From assembly GCA_910584345.1 (NCBI GenBank), contig CAJTZX010000015.1:1-63812 (forward strand): 63,812 bases of DNA, written 5' to 3'. Position 1 is the first letter of the stretch, and every line of letters starts with the position of its first letter. Of the stretch, positions 7,891-16,560 are shown one piece after another. A program made the translations under genes and the position numbers. This DNA is from an uncultured Eubacterium sp. Its GTDB lineage: Bacteria; Bacillota; Clostridia; Lachnospirales; Lachnospiraceae. The notes under the pieces were generated by a model. The model was not told the origin of the DNA, ran no database searches, and was given only the letters and a program-made list of their open reading frames with translations.

Positions 7891-9507
7891 TTATAGCGAT
7901 GCATATCGTTTTGCGATTGCTTCTGCCACTTTCATCCCGTCCATGGCTGCCGACATAATCCCGCCGGCATATCCGGCGCCTTCCCCGCATGGATAAATGC
8001 CATCTGCATCGCTTAAACAGTCTTCGTTTCGAAGGATACGCACCGGAGAAGATGTGCGGCTTTCCATTCCTGACAATATGGTATCATAACGGTTAAATGC
8101 CGGGATATATTGTGCAAACTGTTCCATTCCACGAATAAATGCATGTTTCATATCATGCGGCAGCAAAATGCCAAGGTCTGCAAAGGTACAGGCGCCTTTG
8201 GTCTGTGAAGGGAAATCCCCATAAGCTTTGGAAATCCTCCCATTTTTGTAATCTCCATATAGCTGTTGCACAATCCTGCCGTTTCCAAGCTCATAAGCAC
8301 GTTTTTCCAGTTCTCTCTGAAAAAGGATTCCTCCCAGCGGATTACAGCCGCCACCCGGAAAATCATCCGGTGTGACCGAAACGATAACTGCGCTGTTCGC
8401 ATTGATGCCATCGCGTTTCTGATAGCTCATGCCGTTTACAGCAAGACCTCCTTGTTCGGAGGAAGCGTTTACGACATATCCGCCCGGACACATGCAAAAA
8501 GAATAAACGCCCCTGTTTTCTTTTAAAGAAGCAGTTACTTTATACGAAGCTGCAGGCAGTCCTTTGCTGTCAGCACCATGATACTGATGTGCATTAATCA
8601 TTTGCTGCGGATGCTCTACGCGAAAGCCTACGGCAAATGCTTTTGCCTGCATGGGAATACTGTGGTTCGCCAACATTTCAAACGTATCACGAGCGCTGTG
8701 GCCAATTGCAAGAACTAAAATTTCAGCCGGGATTTCTCGTTTTTGTCCGGCTGATTCTACTGTGACCGAACAAAGTGTTCGCTGTTTGAAATGAATATCT
8801 GTCAGACATGTTTCAAAATAAAAGGTTCCTCCCATGCGAATGATCTCATTTCTCAGATTCTTAACAACCTGAACAAGCTGATCTGTTCCGATATGCGGTT
8901 TATTAACATATAAAATGTTGCTGTCCGCTCCACTTTGCACAAATGTTTCCAGCACAAACTGATTTCTTCCAACTGCATCTTTGACAAGTGTATTTAGCTT
9001 TCCGTCAGAAAACGTACCTGCACCGCCTTCCCCAAACTGCACATTTGAAGATGGATCCAAAATCCCTTTCTGCCAAAATGTTTCTACGTCACTGAGACGA
9101 TTTTCGGCCATCTTTCCGCGTTCTATAATAACAGGCTGATATCCATGAAAAGCCAGCAAATACGCACAAAACAATCCAGCCGGGCCACTGCCAACGATGA
9201 TTGGCCTGTGCTGCATCTTTGCAGTTCCGGCCTTCGGAAAACGATAACATTCCTCTTTGGTTAACATAATATTTTTATTGTGAACCTGTTGTATCAGTTT
9301 GGTCTCCTGTGACTGTTTGAGCTGCAAGTCTACGTCGACGGTATAGACATAGGACACCTCGTGCCCGCGGCGCGCATCCATCGATTGCTTGCGGATTTGA
9401 AAAGTAAAAGGCTGTTCTTGTTTGATGGAAAGCAGCTTGCGGATTTTTCGCTCAATGTCATTTCTAGTATGCCTGACAGGTACTTTTATCTGATGAATCC
9501 GAATCAT
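7891..9507 (-). CDS. NAD(P)/FAD-dependent dehydrogenase, COG2509 type
   Basis: A 538-residue flavoprotein of the uncharacterised FAD-dependent dehydrogenase family (COG2509). An N-terminal about 90-residue domain (IRIHQIKVPVRHT) precedes a Rossmann motif, PIIVGSGPAGLFCAYLLA. Further family marks are VQFGEGGAGTFSDGKLNT, LAIGHSARDTFEM, SFCMCPGGYVV and a C-terminal FAD loop, YPCGEGAGYAGGIMSAA. The start at 9507 lies behind GGAGCAAGAG; an upstream in-frame ATG at 9537 lacks a convincing ribosome site. The substrate of the family is not established. It lies 48 nt downstream of the HI0933-type flavoprotein, so the two are probably co-transcribed. Confidence 0.9.
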   Translation of the reverse strand: MIRIHQIKVPVRHTRNDIERKIRKLLSIKQEQPFTFQIRKQSMDARRGHEVSYVYTVDVDLQLKQSQETKLIQQVHNKNIMLTKEECYRFPKAGTAKMQHRPIIVGSGPAGLFCAYLLAFHGYQPVIIERGKMAENRLSDVETFWQKGILDPSSNVQFGEGGAGTFSDGKLNTLVKDAVGRNQFVLETFVQSGADSNILYVNKPHIGTDQLVQVVKNLRNEIIRMGGTFYFETCLTDIHFKQRTLCSVTVESAGQKREIPAEILVLAIGHSARDTFEMLANHSIPMQAKAFAVGFRVEHPQQMINAHQYHGADSKGLPAASYKVTASLKENRGVYSFCMCPGGYVVNASSEQGGLAVNGMSYQKRDGINANSAVIVSVTPDDFPGGGCNPLGGILFQRELEKRAYELGNGRIVQQLYGDYKNGRISKAYGDFPSQTKGACTFADLGILLPHDMKHAFIRGMEQFAQYIPAFNRYDTILSGMESRTSSPVRILRNEDCLSDADGIYPCGEGAGYAGGIMSAAMDGMKVAEAIAKRYASL

Positions 9508-9555
9508 AGAGTTACTCTTGCTCCTTTCTTTCTTCATAAAGTTCGTAAATCAAAT

Positions 9556-10839
9556 CTACTTTGACACACAACTTTTTCCTGCCGTATAACCGCTGGACCA
9601 AGCCCACTGCAGGTTGTATCCGCCACATTTTCCATCTACATCTACGATTTCTCCGGCAAAATACAATCCGGGTACTTTTTTAGATTCCATTCGCTGTGCA
9701 TAAATTTCCTGCACAGGAATGCCGCCAGCAGTCACTTGTGCAAAATCAAATCCTTTGATTCCTGTAATGATAACCTCATACTGTTTCAGCTGTTTTGTCA
9801 GCTGTCCGATCTGCTTCCGATTTAATTGACTGCATACTTCCTCTGTTCGAATGCCTGACTGTTTTAACAAAACCGGTATGAGTTTATCCGGCAAAAATCC
9901 GATCATTCCATCCAAAACTTTCTGCTGTCTGTGATAGACGCCGGAAAATCGTTTCGTAAGATATTTAAAAAGCTCTGCCGCCTGCATATCCGGCTTAAAA
10001 TCCAGATAGACAGATACTTTTTGCTTTTCCTCTAACGCCTTTGACGCAATTGAGCTGAACTGAAAAATGACAATTCCCGAGATGCCATAATCTGTAATCT
10101 GCAGCTCTCCGCACTCCAGAGCTTTTTGTTCACCCTCCACATACAAAGCCGCCGTACAGCCGATACGCACGCCTGCAGGAAGCTTCCTGTCGTTGTGATC
10201 TGTCAGTAACGCAGCAAGTGCCGGCAGCGGTTTTGAAATCGTATGGCCAAGCTGTTTTGCATATATATAACCACTGCCATCACTTCCTGTTTTTTTCGCA
10301 GCCTTTCCGCCGGATGCAAGGATGCATGCACGGCTGTAAAAAGTTCCATCTTTTGTTTGAATTTCAAACAGCTCTTGATGATTATTTAGATTTGAAATCC
10401 CTTTCATATTTTTACCGTGCAGTTTATGTATGCTGCGAATGCCAACAGATACCAGAAGCGAAATATGTAACCGCTGAATTTCTGCCAGCAGAACGCTTCT
10501 TACCGAAGATGCCTGTTCAATCTCCGGATAAATACATGACCCATTTTTTTGAATCGGCCGAATACCCAGCTGTTCGAAAAAATGAATCGTGTCTTCATAA
10601 GAAAACTGCGCTAACACCGTACGAATAAAATCTTTTTGCGCACAGTAATAATTTTGCAGACTTTGATCTGCATTTGTATAATTACATTTTCCGTTTCCGG
10701 TTACCAGTATTTTTTTTGCAGCCTGTTCCATATGTTCTAGTAAAAGAACGCTGGCCCCCAGCCGCGAAGCAGTAATTGCAGCCATAAGGCCGGATGCACC
10801 GGCACCGATAACAGCCGTATCATAGATTGTTTTTTGCAT
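9556..10839 (-). CDS. HI0933/BaiN-family NAD(P)/FAD oxidoreductase
   Basis: A 427-residue flavoprotein with an N-terminal dinucleotide-binding motif (AVIGAGASGLMAAITAS), the family signature KILVTGNGKCNYTN, ILASGGKAAKKTGSDGSGY in the middle and the closing FAD motif FAGEIVDVDGKCGGYNLQ. The length fits HI0933/BaiN proteins. The start MQKTIYD is supported by GGAG six bases upstream; the longer in-frame reading extends into an unrelated remnant. Members are often labelled BaiN or aminoacetone-oxidase-like on weak grounds, and nothing here indicates bile-acid metabolism. Confidence 0.9.
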   Translation of the reverse strand: MQKTIYDTAVIGAGASGLMAAITASRLGASVLLLEHMEQAAKKILVTGNGKCNYTNADQSLQNYYCAQKDFIRTVLAQFSYEDTIHFFEQLGIRPIQKNGSCIYPEIEQASSVRSVLLAEIQRLHISLLVSVGIRSIHKLHGKNMKGISNLNNHQELFEIQTKDGTFYSRACILASGGKAAKKTGSDGSGYIYAKQLGHTISKPLPALAALLTDHNDRKLPAGVRIGCTAALYVEGEQKALECGELQITDYGISGIVIFQFSSIASKALEEKQKVSVYLDFKPDMQAAELFKYLTKRFSGVYHRQQKVLDGMIGFLPDKLIPVLLKQSGIRTEEVCSQLNRKQIGQLTKQLKQYEVIITGIKGFDFAQVTAGGIPVQEIYAQRMESKKVPGLYFAGEIVDVDGKCGGYNLQWAWSSGYTAGKSCVSK

Positions 10840-10840
10840 T

Positions 10841-10936
10841 TCATTCTCCTGATTCCACAAGCAGCTCTTGAATCGGACCACCATTAATCAATACTTTTTT
10901 CCCACGGAAAGCAAAACCATAGATTCGAATCCTGTC
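10841..10936 (-). pseudogene. C-terminal scrap of an AAA-ATPase_like/PDDEXK_9 gene
   Basis: The minus-strand frame reads RIRIYGFAFRGKKVLINGG and runs to a TGA. It matches the last residues of the intact gene at 76-1767 (IKTYGFAFQGKKVLIG). No start, ATPase or nuclease core remains, and the TGA sits one base upstream of the HI0933-type start codon. It shows that a second member of this family once occupied the locus. Confidence 0.6.
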
Positions 10937-10961
10937 TTTTGAGCATCTGGCAGTTTTCCAT

Positions 10962-11441
10962 TCAGCTTGTGCAGCTTTCCAAATATCCATACAATTCCTG
11001 TTCGTTCACAAAATATTTTCCATTCTCAAGTTCCTGGCGCTGATTCACTGTCATAGCACTGTATGGTATGCCTGTGTGAAAAAACAGATTTTCCGTATGA
11101 AAATGATACACATCCAAATACCCGTTTTTTACCTTTAATTCAAAACGATATTCCACAGTATTTTGGTTTGTTTGTGGTATCCCAGAGTTCACTGAAGTTT
11201 GCTCCTTTTGTGTATACGGCTGTACGGCAAAGGACGTGGCCTTCTCCTTTGATTCTTCCTGTGCCGTTGTCTCGGATTGAGACATATGAATGGACGGGCC
11301 GGTGCCTTCCTTATGATCGTAAGAACCTTCTATGATTTTTTTCTGTGACCGGTACTGCACGGATACGATGATGAAAGTTCCTGCAGCAAGCAGCAGGCAA
11401 AGGGAAAGCCAAAATATGCGCATACTTTTTTTGTAATTCAT
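10962..11441 (-). CDS. membrane-anchored protein with BofC-like C-terminus
   Basis: A 159-residue protein with a short basic N-terminus (MNYKKSMR), one membrane segment (IFWLSLCLLLAAGTFIIVSV), a Ser/Thr/Gln/Glu-rich linker and a C-terminal domain of about 60 residues. That domain (GYLDVYHF, LENGKYFVNEQELYGYLE) resembles the C-terminal region of BofC and BofC-like proteins of Clostridia. BofC in Bacillus restrains SpoIVB signalling across the forespore membranes. Here only an extracytoplasmic location is supported. The ATG at 11441 follows AAGGAGG; a longer in-frame reading from 11543 does not have such a site. Confidence 0.65.
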   Translation of the reverse strand: MNYKKSMRIFWLSLCLLLAAGTFIIVSVQYRSQKKIIEGSYDHKEGTGPSIHMSQSETTAQEESKEKATSFAVQPYTQKEQTSVNSGIPQTNQNTVEYRFELKVKNGYLDVYHFHTENLFFHTGIPYSAMTVNQRQELENGKYFVNEQELYGYLESCTS

Positions 11442-11452
11442 AATAACCTCCT

Positions 11453-11471
11453 TGTTATGCCCTGCATAACA
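11453..11471 (-). promoter_or_regulatory. perfect hairpin just before a ribosome site
   Basis: TGTTATGC-CCT-GCATAACA, an 8-bp stem with a 3-nt loop, lies in the leader of the BofC-like gene and ends immediately before its AAGGAGG ribosome site. It could be an operator or an RNA hairpin affecting translation. The rest of 11472-11649 shows only AT-rich sequence. Confidence 0.35.
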
Positions 11472-11649
11472 GTCTGTTGGAATCACAGTCTGTTTGCTTG
11501 AGCAATATAGGTTTTCAAAAATCGGAGTTTGATTTACAAACAAGTATGCACAATATCATGATATTCTATACCTGATCGGCTCAAATATTTATAAATATTT
11601 TCTTATTATTTTTATTATTACGATCGCTGATGATAAAACAACAAATGAT

Positions 11650-13329
11650 TTACTGCGTCATTCTATCCATCATTCTGGCCATCCACCTTCCTCCAGGAAA
11701 CTGGCGCATTTCCTCAGGTGTCATTGCTCTAAGCGTCACTAACAAAATCAAATACACAATCACCCCGCACACGATTGCAACAGGCACCGTTACATATTTC
11801 CACTCTACGACCTGACTGAGAGCCGTCTCAATAATCCAGCTCATAGATGCCATAATCGATGCGCATACGCCCGGCAGCACGAAAGTCTTCATAAACTCAG
11901 GCGCCCAATATCCGCTCCGGTACAATGCGATTTGATTCAACAATGTTACACAGATTCCAAATACTGCCATAGCGGCAACGACCGCGTAAATATTCAGTTT
12001 TGTAAATTTTAGCAGTGCAATCAATGAGATAACTTCTAATATAAGCGCAATTCCACTGTTGATAACAGGAGCACGCAGCTTTCCAATCCCCTGCAAAATA
12101 CTGGCTGTAACGGTTGACAGAGAATAGAAAACAACGATGATACCGCCTGCCAAAAGAAGTCCTGAGGCTAACGGCTGTGAATCCTGAAATAAAAATTCCA
12201 TTAATGGTGCCGATAACAGCATTAGCACAAAAGAAAACGGAAATGCAATCAGCATGCAAAAACGAATCGCAAGCTCTGTCTTTTCCACAGTTTCTTCCTG
12301 TTCCTGTCTAACAAAAGAAGCTGTAATGCTTGGAATACAGGCTGCTCCAATGGCTGCTGCAATCGCAACCGGAAGATTCAGCAATGTACGAAATTTTCCG
12401 GAAAATACGCCCCACCATAGAGCGATTTGCTCTGCCTGTGCCTGCGCTTTCATCATATGCTTAAAAATCCCCTGCTCGATGACGATATTAATGTTAAACA
12501 GTACTGAGGCTGCTAAAAACGGCAGTATCGTAAGCATCATCCTGCGAAATAATATCTCGTTTGGGATTCTTTTTATATGCTCTCTGCGCATTTTTTTTCG
12601 CCAGATCCGAATAAAACCTTTGTATAAAATATACAAAAACATCAGCGAAAAAGCTGCGCCGACAGTCGTTCCTACCGCTGCTCCTGCTGCTCCATAAGCG
12701 GCATGATATCCCTCTTCGTTGGCCAGTACTTTGCCGATATTTTCTCCACGAGATGCCAGAAAATAAGCTGCCAGTACACTTACAAAAGCGTTCACCAACT
12801 GTTCCAGAACTTGAGAAACTGCGCTTGGATACATATTTTCCATTCCCTGAAAAAATCCCCGCAAAACACCAAGAAACGCCGTAATCAGAAGCGTTGGAGC
12901 CAATACACGCAAGGCATACAAGCTTAAAGGTGTCTGAAAGACAGTTCCGGTAATCCATCGTGCGCCAAAAAAAATGGCCGCGCAGGCTAAAGTTCCTGCT
13001 AACATTGCAAATAAAAACGCACATTTAAGCACACGATATGCATTTTTGGATTCCCCTTTCGAACGATAGTCCGACACAATTCTGGAAACAGCCATCGGCA
13101 GACTGTAAGACGAAATGAGCAAAAAGATATTATAAATATCAAATGCACATCCATAATAATTATTGCCCAGATCACCGATAATGGATGTCAGCGGTATCCG
13201 GTAAATGAGTCCGATAATCCGGCCTAAGATTGCTGCAGATGCCAGTACACCGCCCTGCAGCAAAAAATCCTGATTTTTATTCCTGGCCTGATCTCGGGCT
13301 TTTTTTCTTGTTTTGTTTCTGTTTGCCAT
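11650..13329 (-). CDS. SpoVB/YtgP-type polysaccharide flippase (MOP superfamily)
   Basis: A 559-residue polytopic membrane protein with about 14 hydrophobic segments. The first motif after a basic N-terminus, LLQGGVLASAAILGRIIGLIYRIPLTSIIGD, shown in part by GRIIGLIYRIPLT, is the hallmark of SpoVB/YtgP/MurJ-like flippases in Firmicutes. YYGCAFDIYNIFLLISSYSL (start YYGCAFDIYN) and GFFQGMENMYPSAVSQ follow as in that family. The likely substrate is a lipid-linked cell-wall precursor or sugar. A ribosome site is weak (GAAG). It sits 15 nt downstream of the YerB-like lipoprotein gene and probably shares its transcript. Confidence 0.9.
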   Translation of the reverse strand: MANRNKTRKKARDQARNKNQDFLLQGGVLASAAILGRIIGLIYRIPLTSIIGDLGNNYYGCAFDIYNIFLLISSYSLPMAVSRIVSDYRSKGESKNAYRVLKCAFLFAMLAGTLACAAIFFGARWITGTVFQTPLSLYALRVLAPTLLITAFLGVLRGFFQGMENMYPSAVSQVLEQLVNAFVSVLAAYFLASRGENIGKVLANEEGYHAAYGAAGAAVGTTVGAAFSLMFLYILYKGFIRIWRKKMRREHIKRIPNEILFRRMMLTILPFLAASVLFNINIVIEQGIFKHMMKAQAQAEQIALWWGVFSGKFRTLLNLPVAIAAAIGAACIPSITASFVRQEQEETVEKTELAIRFCMLIAFPFSFVLMLLSAPLMEFLFQDSQPLASGLLLAGGIIVVFYSLSTVTASILQGIGKLRAPVINSGIALILEVISLIALLKFTKLNIYAVVAAMAVFGICVTLLNQIALYRSGYWAPEFMKTFVLPGVCASIMASMSWIIETALSQVVEWKYVTVPVAIVCGVIVYLILLVTLRAMTPEEMRQFPGGRWMARMMDRMTQ

Positions 13330-13344
13330 ATGATCTTCACAATC

Positions 13345-14580
13345 CTACTGCATCTGTGCAGCATCTTCATAAATATGAACTCTGTCCAGATGCGAACTAT
13401 CAGTAATGCAGACCCATGTCTTCCCCTGGTTTAGCAAAATCTCATTTCCGTCACTGTCAAAATACTGTGTTGGCGAAAAATGATCTGCGCGCTTCCAGGT
13501 AAGACTGACAGCTTTGCCGCCTGTAATATACCAGCCGGTGCCTTCTCCTGTCGTCGCAATCTCCAGATATCCTTTATCATCCAGCGTACGTACACTGGAA
13601 TTTTGTATCAGAATATTTTTTACTGCAAGCTGGCTGGAATCATTGCCATCGATATGCTTTGAGCCATACTGATACCGATAGTATAAACCATCCTTCGAAT
13701 TGTATTCAAAATATGGCTTATTAATCAGATATCCGGGCTGTACGACAGCTGCATCCTGACAGGACGAGCCGCTTAATACTACAGGCTCTTCATCCTGTGC
13801 AAACTGATAGTGTCCTTGATAATCGTCTGCATATTCCGTTTCATATTTTTTTAATTCCACGCCTGCCACAAGACCTTTTCCGGTAGCATAAGCATTATGC
13901 GGAGCTTTCCTGGATGAATCCCTGTAAATCACCGCCTGATCTACTGCATAATCCAAACCATTCAGATCATCAATCTGTCCGCTCTCCAAAAATCCCTGCG
14001 CATAGGATGCCTGCCCATAATGCAGGTAAATCGCGTCAAATCCCATAGAATAGTACGCATAATACAAACGGCTGCTTCTTACTGAACCAAGCTTTTCGAT
14101 ATCCTTATAATCCTGAAAAATACCCATCAGACGCGTCAGCCCGCCTTCTACCGGAGCTTCATAAATAATCTGTGCCTGTCCGATGCCATATTGCGGCAAT
14201 GCGCTATCTGTATTACCGATCATACAGGAAACAGGGCGCTGCCTCGCCAGCTTTTCATCGATCCATTCACCCGTAAGAAAGCTTTTTGCCTCTCCTTCGT
14301 GGGTATCCTCTTCTTCTACAACAGTCTCTTCTTCATCCGGTATCGTATCCTCGACCGGCTCCGTATCCTCTTCCACGATCGTCTGCGGTTTTGGAAGAGG
14401 CGCCGGCGCTTCCTCTTCCTTTTTGCCACAGCCGCTTAAAATCATACCGGCGCTTGCCGCCGCAAGCATACCGATCATGATTTTTTTTCTGAAATACCTG
14501 TTTTTTACCAGTACATGCAATCGGTGCTGTGTTTTCTCAGATTCATCTTGCTCCATACTGTATATCCATTCATTTTCCAT
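13345..14580 (-). CDS. YerB-type lipoprotein (DUF3048)
   Basis: A lipoprotein with a membrane leader ending in the lipobox LSGC (about residue 51 from this start), then an acidic Pro/Glu linker and the DUF3048 N- and C-terminal domains. Recognisable stretches are RPVSCMIGNTDSALPQYGIG, GGLTRLMGIFQD and GSVRSSRLYYAYYSMGFDA. The C-terminal domain contains NILIQNSSVR and GKAVSLTWKRAD. The start is uncertain: an in-frame ATG at 14727 lies 7 nt after ybeY but has no ribosome site, while 14580 follows AAAGG. Relative to normal lipoproteins the n-region is long either way. Function of the family is unproven. Confidence 0.8.
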   Translation of the reverse strand: MENEWIYSMEQDESEKTQHRLHVLVKNRYFRKKIMIGMLAAASAGMILSGCGKKEEEAPAPLPKPQTIVEEDTEPVEDTIPDEEETVVEEEDTHEGEAKSFLTGEWIDEKLARQRPVSCMIGNTDSALPQYGIGQAQIIYEAPVEGGLTRLMGIFQDYKDIEKLGSVRSSRLYYAYYSMGFDAIYLHYGQASYAQGFLESGQIDDLNGLDYAVDQAVIYRDSSRKAPHNAYATGKGLVAGVELKKYETEYADDYQGHYQFAQDEEPVVLSGSSCQDAAVVQPGYLINKPYFEYNSKDGLYYRYQYGSKHIDGNDSSQLAVKNILIQNSSVRTLDDKGYLEIATTGEGTGWYITGGKAVSLTWKRADHFSPTQYFDSDGNEILLNQGKTWVCITDSSHLDRVHIYEDAAQMQ

Positions 14581-14734
14581 GTCTGTACCTTTGTCCTCTG
14601 CCTTTCTGTCTTCTGTCCTTTTTAATCTATTTTGTGCATTCTTATCAACTTCATTCATAACAGTTACAACAACTGGCCTGTTATCTTCCTTTATCCTGCA
14701 TTCTTTTCGTATTTTGAAAAATTTCATTGTTCTG

Positions 14735-15229
14735 TCATCTTAAAATATGCATCTCTTCTAAAATTTCTCTCTGCACCTGCTCCATCCATCCTGCGTCCTC
14801 GTCCGTCATGTGGTCATATCCAAACAGATGCAGCATACTATGTACAATTAAAAATGCAAATTCCCGCAATTCACTATGCCCAAAGCTTTCAGCCTGCTGC
14901 TTCACCCGCTGCGTATTTAAAATAATGTCCCCAAGCACTACTTCTCCGGTATCAGGATTAAAATTATCCGCATCTGCTTTCAGCTGCGAAAAATCCCCGG
15001 CTCTTTCATAGTAAATCATTGGAAAGGACAGTACATCGGTAGGACTGTCAATATTCCGAAAATCTTTGTTCATCAGCCGGATGCCTTCATCATCCGTCAA
15101 AAGCAGATTTACCTCTGCTTCAAACGGAAAATTTTCATGTACGATCGTATAACGGATCACATCTGCGGCTGTCTTTTCATAATCAAATGAAAAATCGGCG
15201 CTGATTTCTTCTTCGACGCTGATCGTCAT
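14735..15229 (-). CDS. ybeY: endoribonuclease YbeY
   Basis: A 164-residue metal-dependent RNase that matures rRNA 3' ends and takes part in ribosome quality control. The zinc site HSMLHLFGYDH matches HxxxHxxGxxH. NKDFRNIDSPTDVLSFPM and GEVVLGDIILN are the other conserved blocks. The ATG at 15229 is chosen because AAAGGAGGAAC precedes it; the upstream in-frame extension runs into a tandem repeat and is not protein-like. It is the usual last partner of the yqfC-yqfD-phoH-HD block. Confidence 0.95.
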   Translation of the reverse strand: MTISVEEEISADFSFDYEKTAADVIRYTIVHENFPFEAEVNLLLTDDEGIRLMNKDFRNIDSPTDVLSFPMIYYERAGDFSQLKADADNFNPDTGEVVLGDIILNTQRVKQQAESFGHSELREFAFLIVHSMLHLFGYDHMTDEDAGWMEQVQREILEEMHILR

Positions 15230-15302
15230 TAAATGTTCCTCCTTTTTTCTATATTTATTCGTATATCCAGTAGAATTCTTGTTTCTATGGTTCTTTTCAC
15301 AC

Positions 15303-15392
15303 AATTCTTTAATGATAGCGGTTCCTTTATGATAGCAATTCTTTAATGATAGCAATTCCTTTATGATAGCAATTCTTACTATAGCAATTCTT
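15303..15392. repeat. 17-bp tandem repeat
   Basis: Four consecutive 17-bp units, alternating AATTCTTTAATGATAGC and (A/G)(A/G)TTCCTTTATGATAGC, followed by a shortened 15-bp unit (AATTCTTACTATAGC) and a partial one. The array covers the 3' end and stop of the HD-like gene and part of the leader of ybeY, so unit changes could alter both. Confidence 0.85.
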
Positions 15393-16560
15393 CTTCTTTT
15401 GCAAGGAACTCTCGGATTTTTAAAAACTGGTTCATCGTTAATCCGCTGTGGTCATAAATGCCGGAGGATGATTCGTCATTTAATGTCTGATAAATAACCA
15501 TATCTCTGTTCCATGAACTGGAAAGCGTTGTATGATCTAACAATTCAAATTTTGTCACAAGCGTATCTGTAATATGTACAATCGCAGATTCAATCGTGGA
15601 TATCTGATTTTCCTGTCCGCCAAATTCGCTTAGTATTGTAATAACGTCATTTGGAAAACAATTATCCTGTGCGATTGTGACGCCGCTTTGTACAAATGGT
15701 TCTCCTCCAAATTTGCCAAGCCGGTAATAAAATCCGCTGACCGCAGCCAGCTTTGCATTTACCTTAATCTTTGTGGCGCAATGTGCCGCAATGCGGGACA
15801 CACGAATCGCATGATTATAATCTACCTGGGAATACCGCTTAATTTCCCGCACAAGATGAAAATTCGGATCTACAATGGTATCCAAACTGATTTCTCCAAA
15901 ATGTTCCAGCCGAAAATGTAATGGATCATATAAAAAATGCATACCTGCTACTGTCAGTATGCTGCCCGGCAAAACAGATATCAGCAGCCGAAGCGTCAAA
16001 GCTCCCTGATCCAAATAGTAAAACAGCACCGGGACTACCAGATTCAGCGCAAATGCAGTAATTTCTGCATAAATTCGAATTTGTTTTTGCTCATACATAC
16101 CGGTCAGCATAATTCCAAGCAGCATCAGCATTAAATAGCAGGTCATGACTTCATTGGAAACCGATCCGTTTAATGCGAGATGAATATCAAAAAACAGTGC
16201 AACCGCAAATGCCTGTTCTCTAGTCAATCCCGCTGCCAAAAGAAAAGCAATCCCAAACGCAGGCGCAGTATATGCCGGACAAAATGAGGCAAGAATCATA
16301 ACGAAAATACCTGCCGTATAATATACGCAAAGCCGCTGATAATCTTCGGAGGAATCCGGACGCCCGGATTTGTGCAGCCGGCCGCTCTCCAGATAAAATG
16401 CAAAGGATACCGCAAACAGCACGTCCGCAAATAAAATCACAAGCGTATCGCCAATGGCCATTCTGTGGACAACACCAAACAAGAGTCCTCCAAGCAACGT
16501 AACTGCTCCTATATATACAAGCTTTAAGAGCCGCTTTGCAATAAATCTTTCTTCTGTCAT
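15379..16560 (-). CDS. PgpH-like membrane protein with degenerate HD domain
   Basis: A 393-residue protein with about six N-terminal membrane segments and a C-terminal region resembling the HD domain of 7TMR-HD phosphohydrolases (PgpH, a c-di-AMP phosphodiesterase). It holds the phoH-ybeY slot that pgpH usually occupies. It lacks the large extracytoplasmic 7TMR-HDED domain. The catalytic core is altered: YNHAIRVSRIAAHCA keeps a histidine, but the HD pair expected in YHDIGK reads YYRLGK. Hydrolase activity is therefore doubtful. The ATG at 16560 overlaps the phoH stop as ATGA, the usual coupled arrangement; an ATG three codons upstream is possible. Confidence 0.8.
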   Translation of the reverse strand: MTEERFIAKRLLKLVYIGAVTLLGGLLFGVVHRMAIGDTLVILFADVLFAVSFAFYLESGRLHKSGRPDSSEDYQRLCVYYTAGIFVMILASFCPAYTAPAFGIAFLLAAGLTREQAFAVALFFDIHLALNGSVSNEVMTCYLMLMLLGIMLTGMYEQKQIRIYAEITAFALNLVVPVLFYYLDQGALTLRLLISVLPGSILTVAGMHFLYDPLHFRLEHFGEISLDTIVDPNFHLVREIKRYSQVDYNHAIRVSRIAAHCATKIKVNAKLAAVSGFYYRLGKFGGEPFVQSGVTIAQDNCFPNDVITILSEFGGQENQISTIESAIVHITDTLVTKFELLDHTTLSSSWNRDMVIYQTLNDESSSGIYDHSGLTMNQFLKIREFLAKEEELL

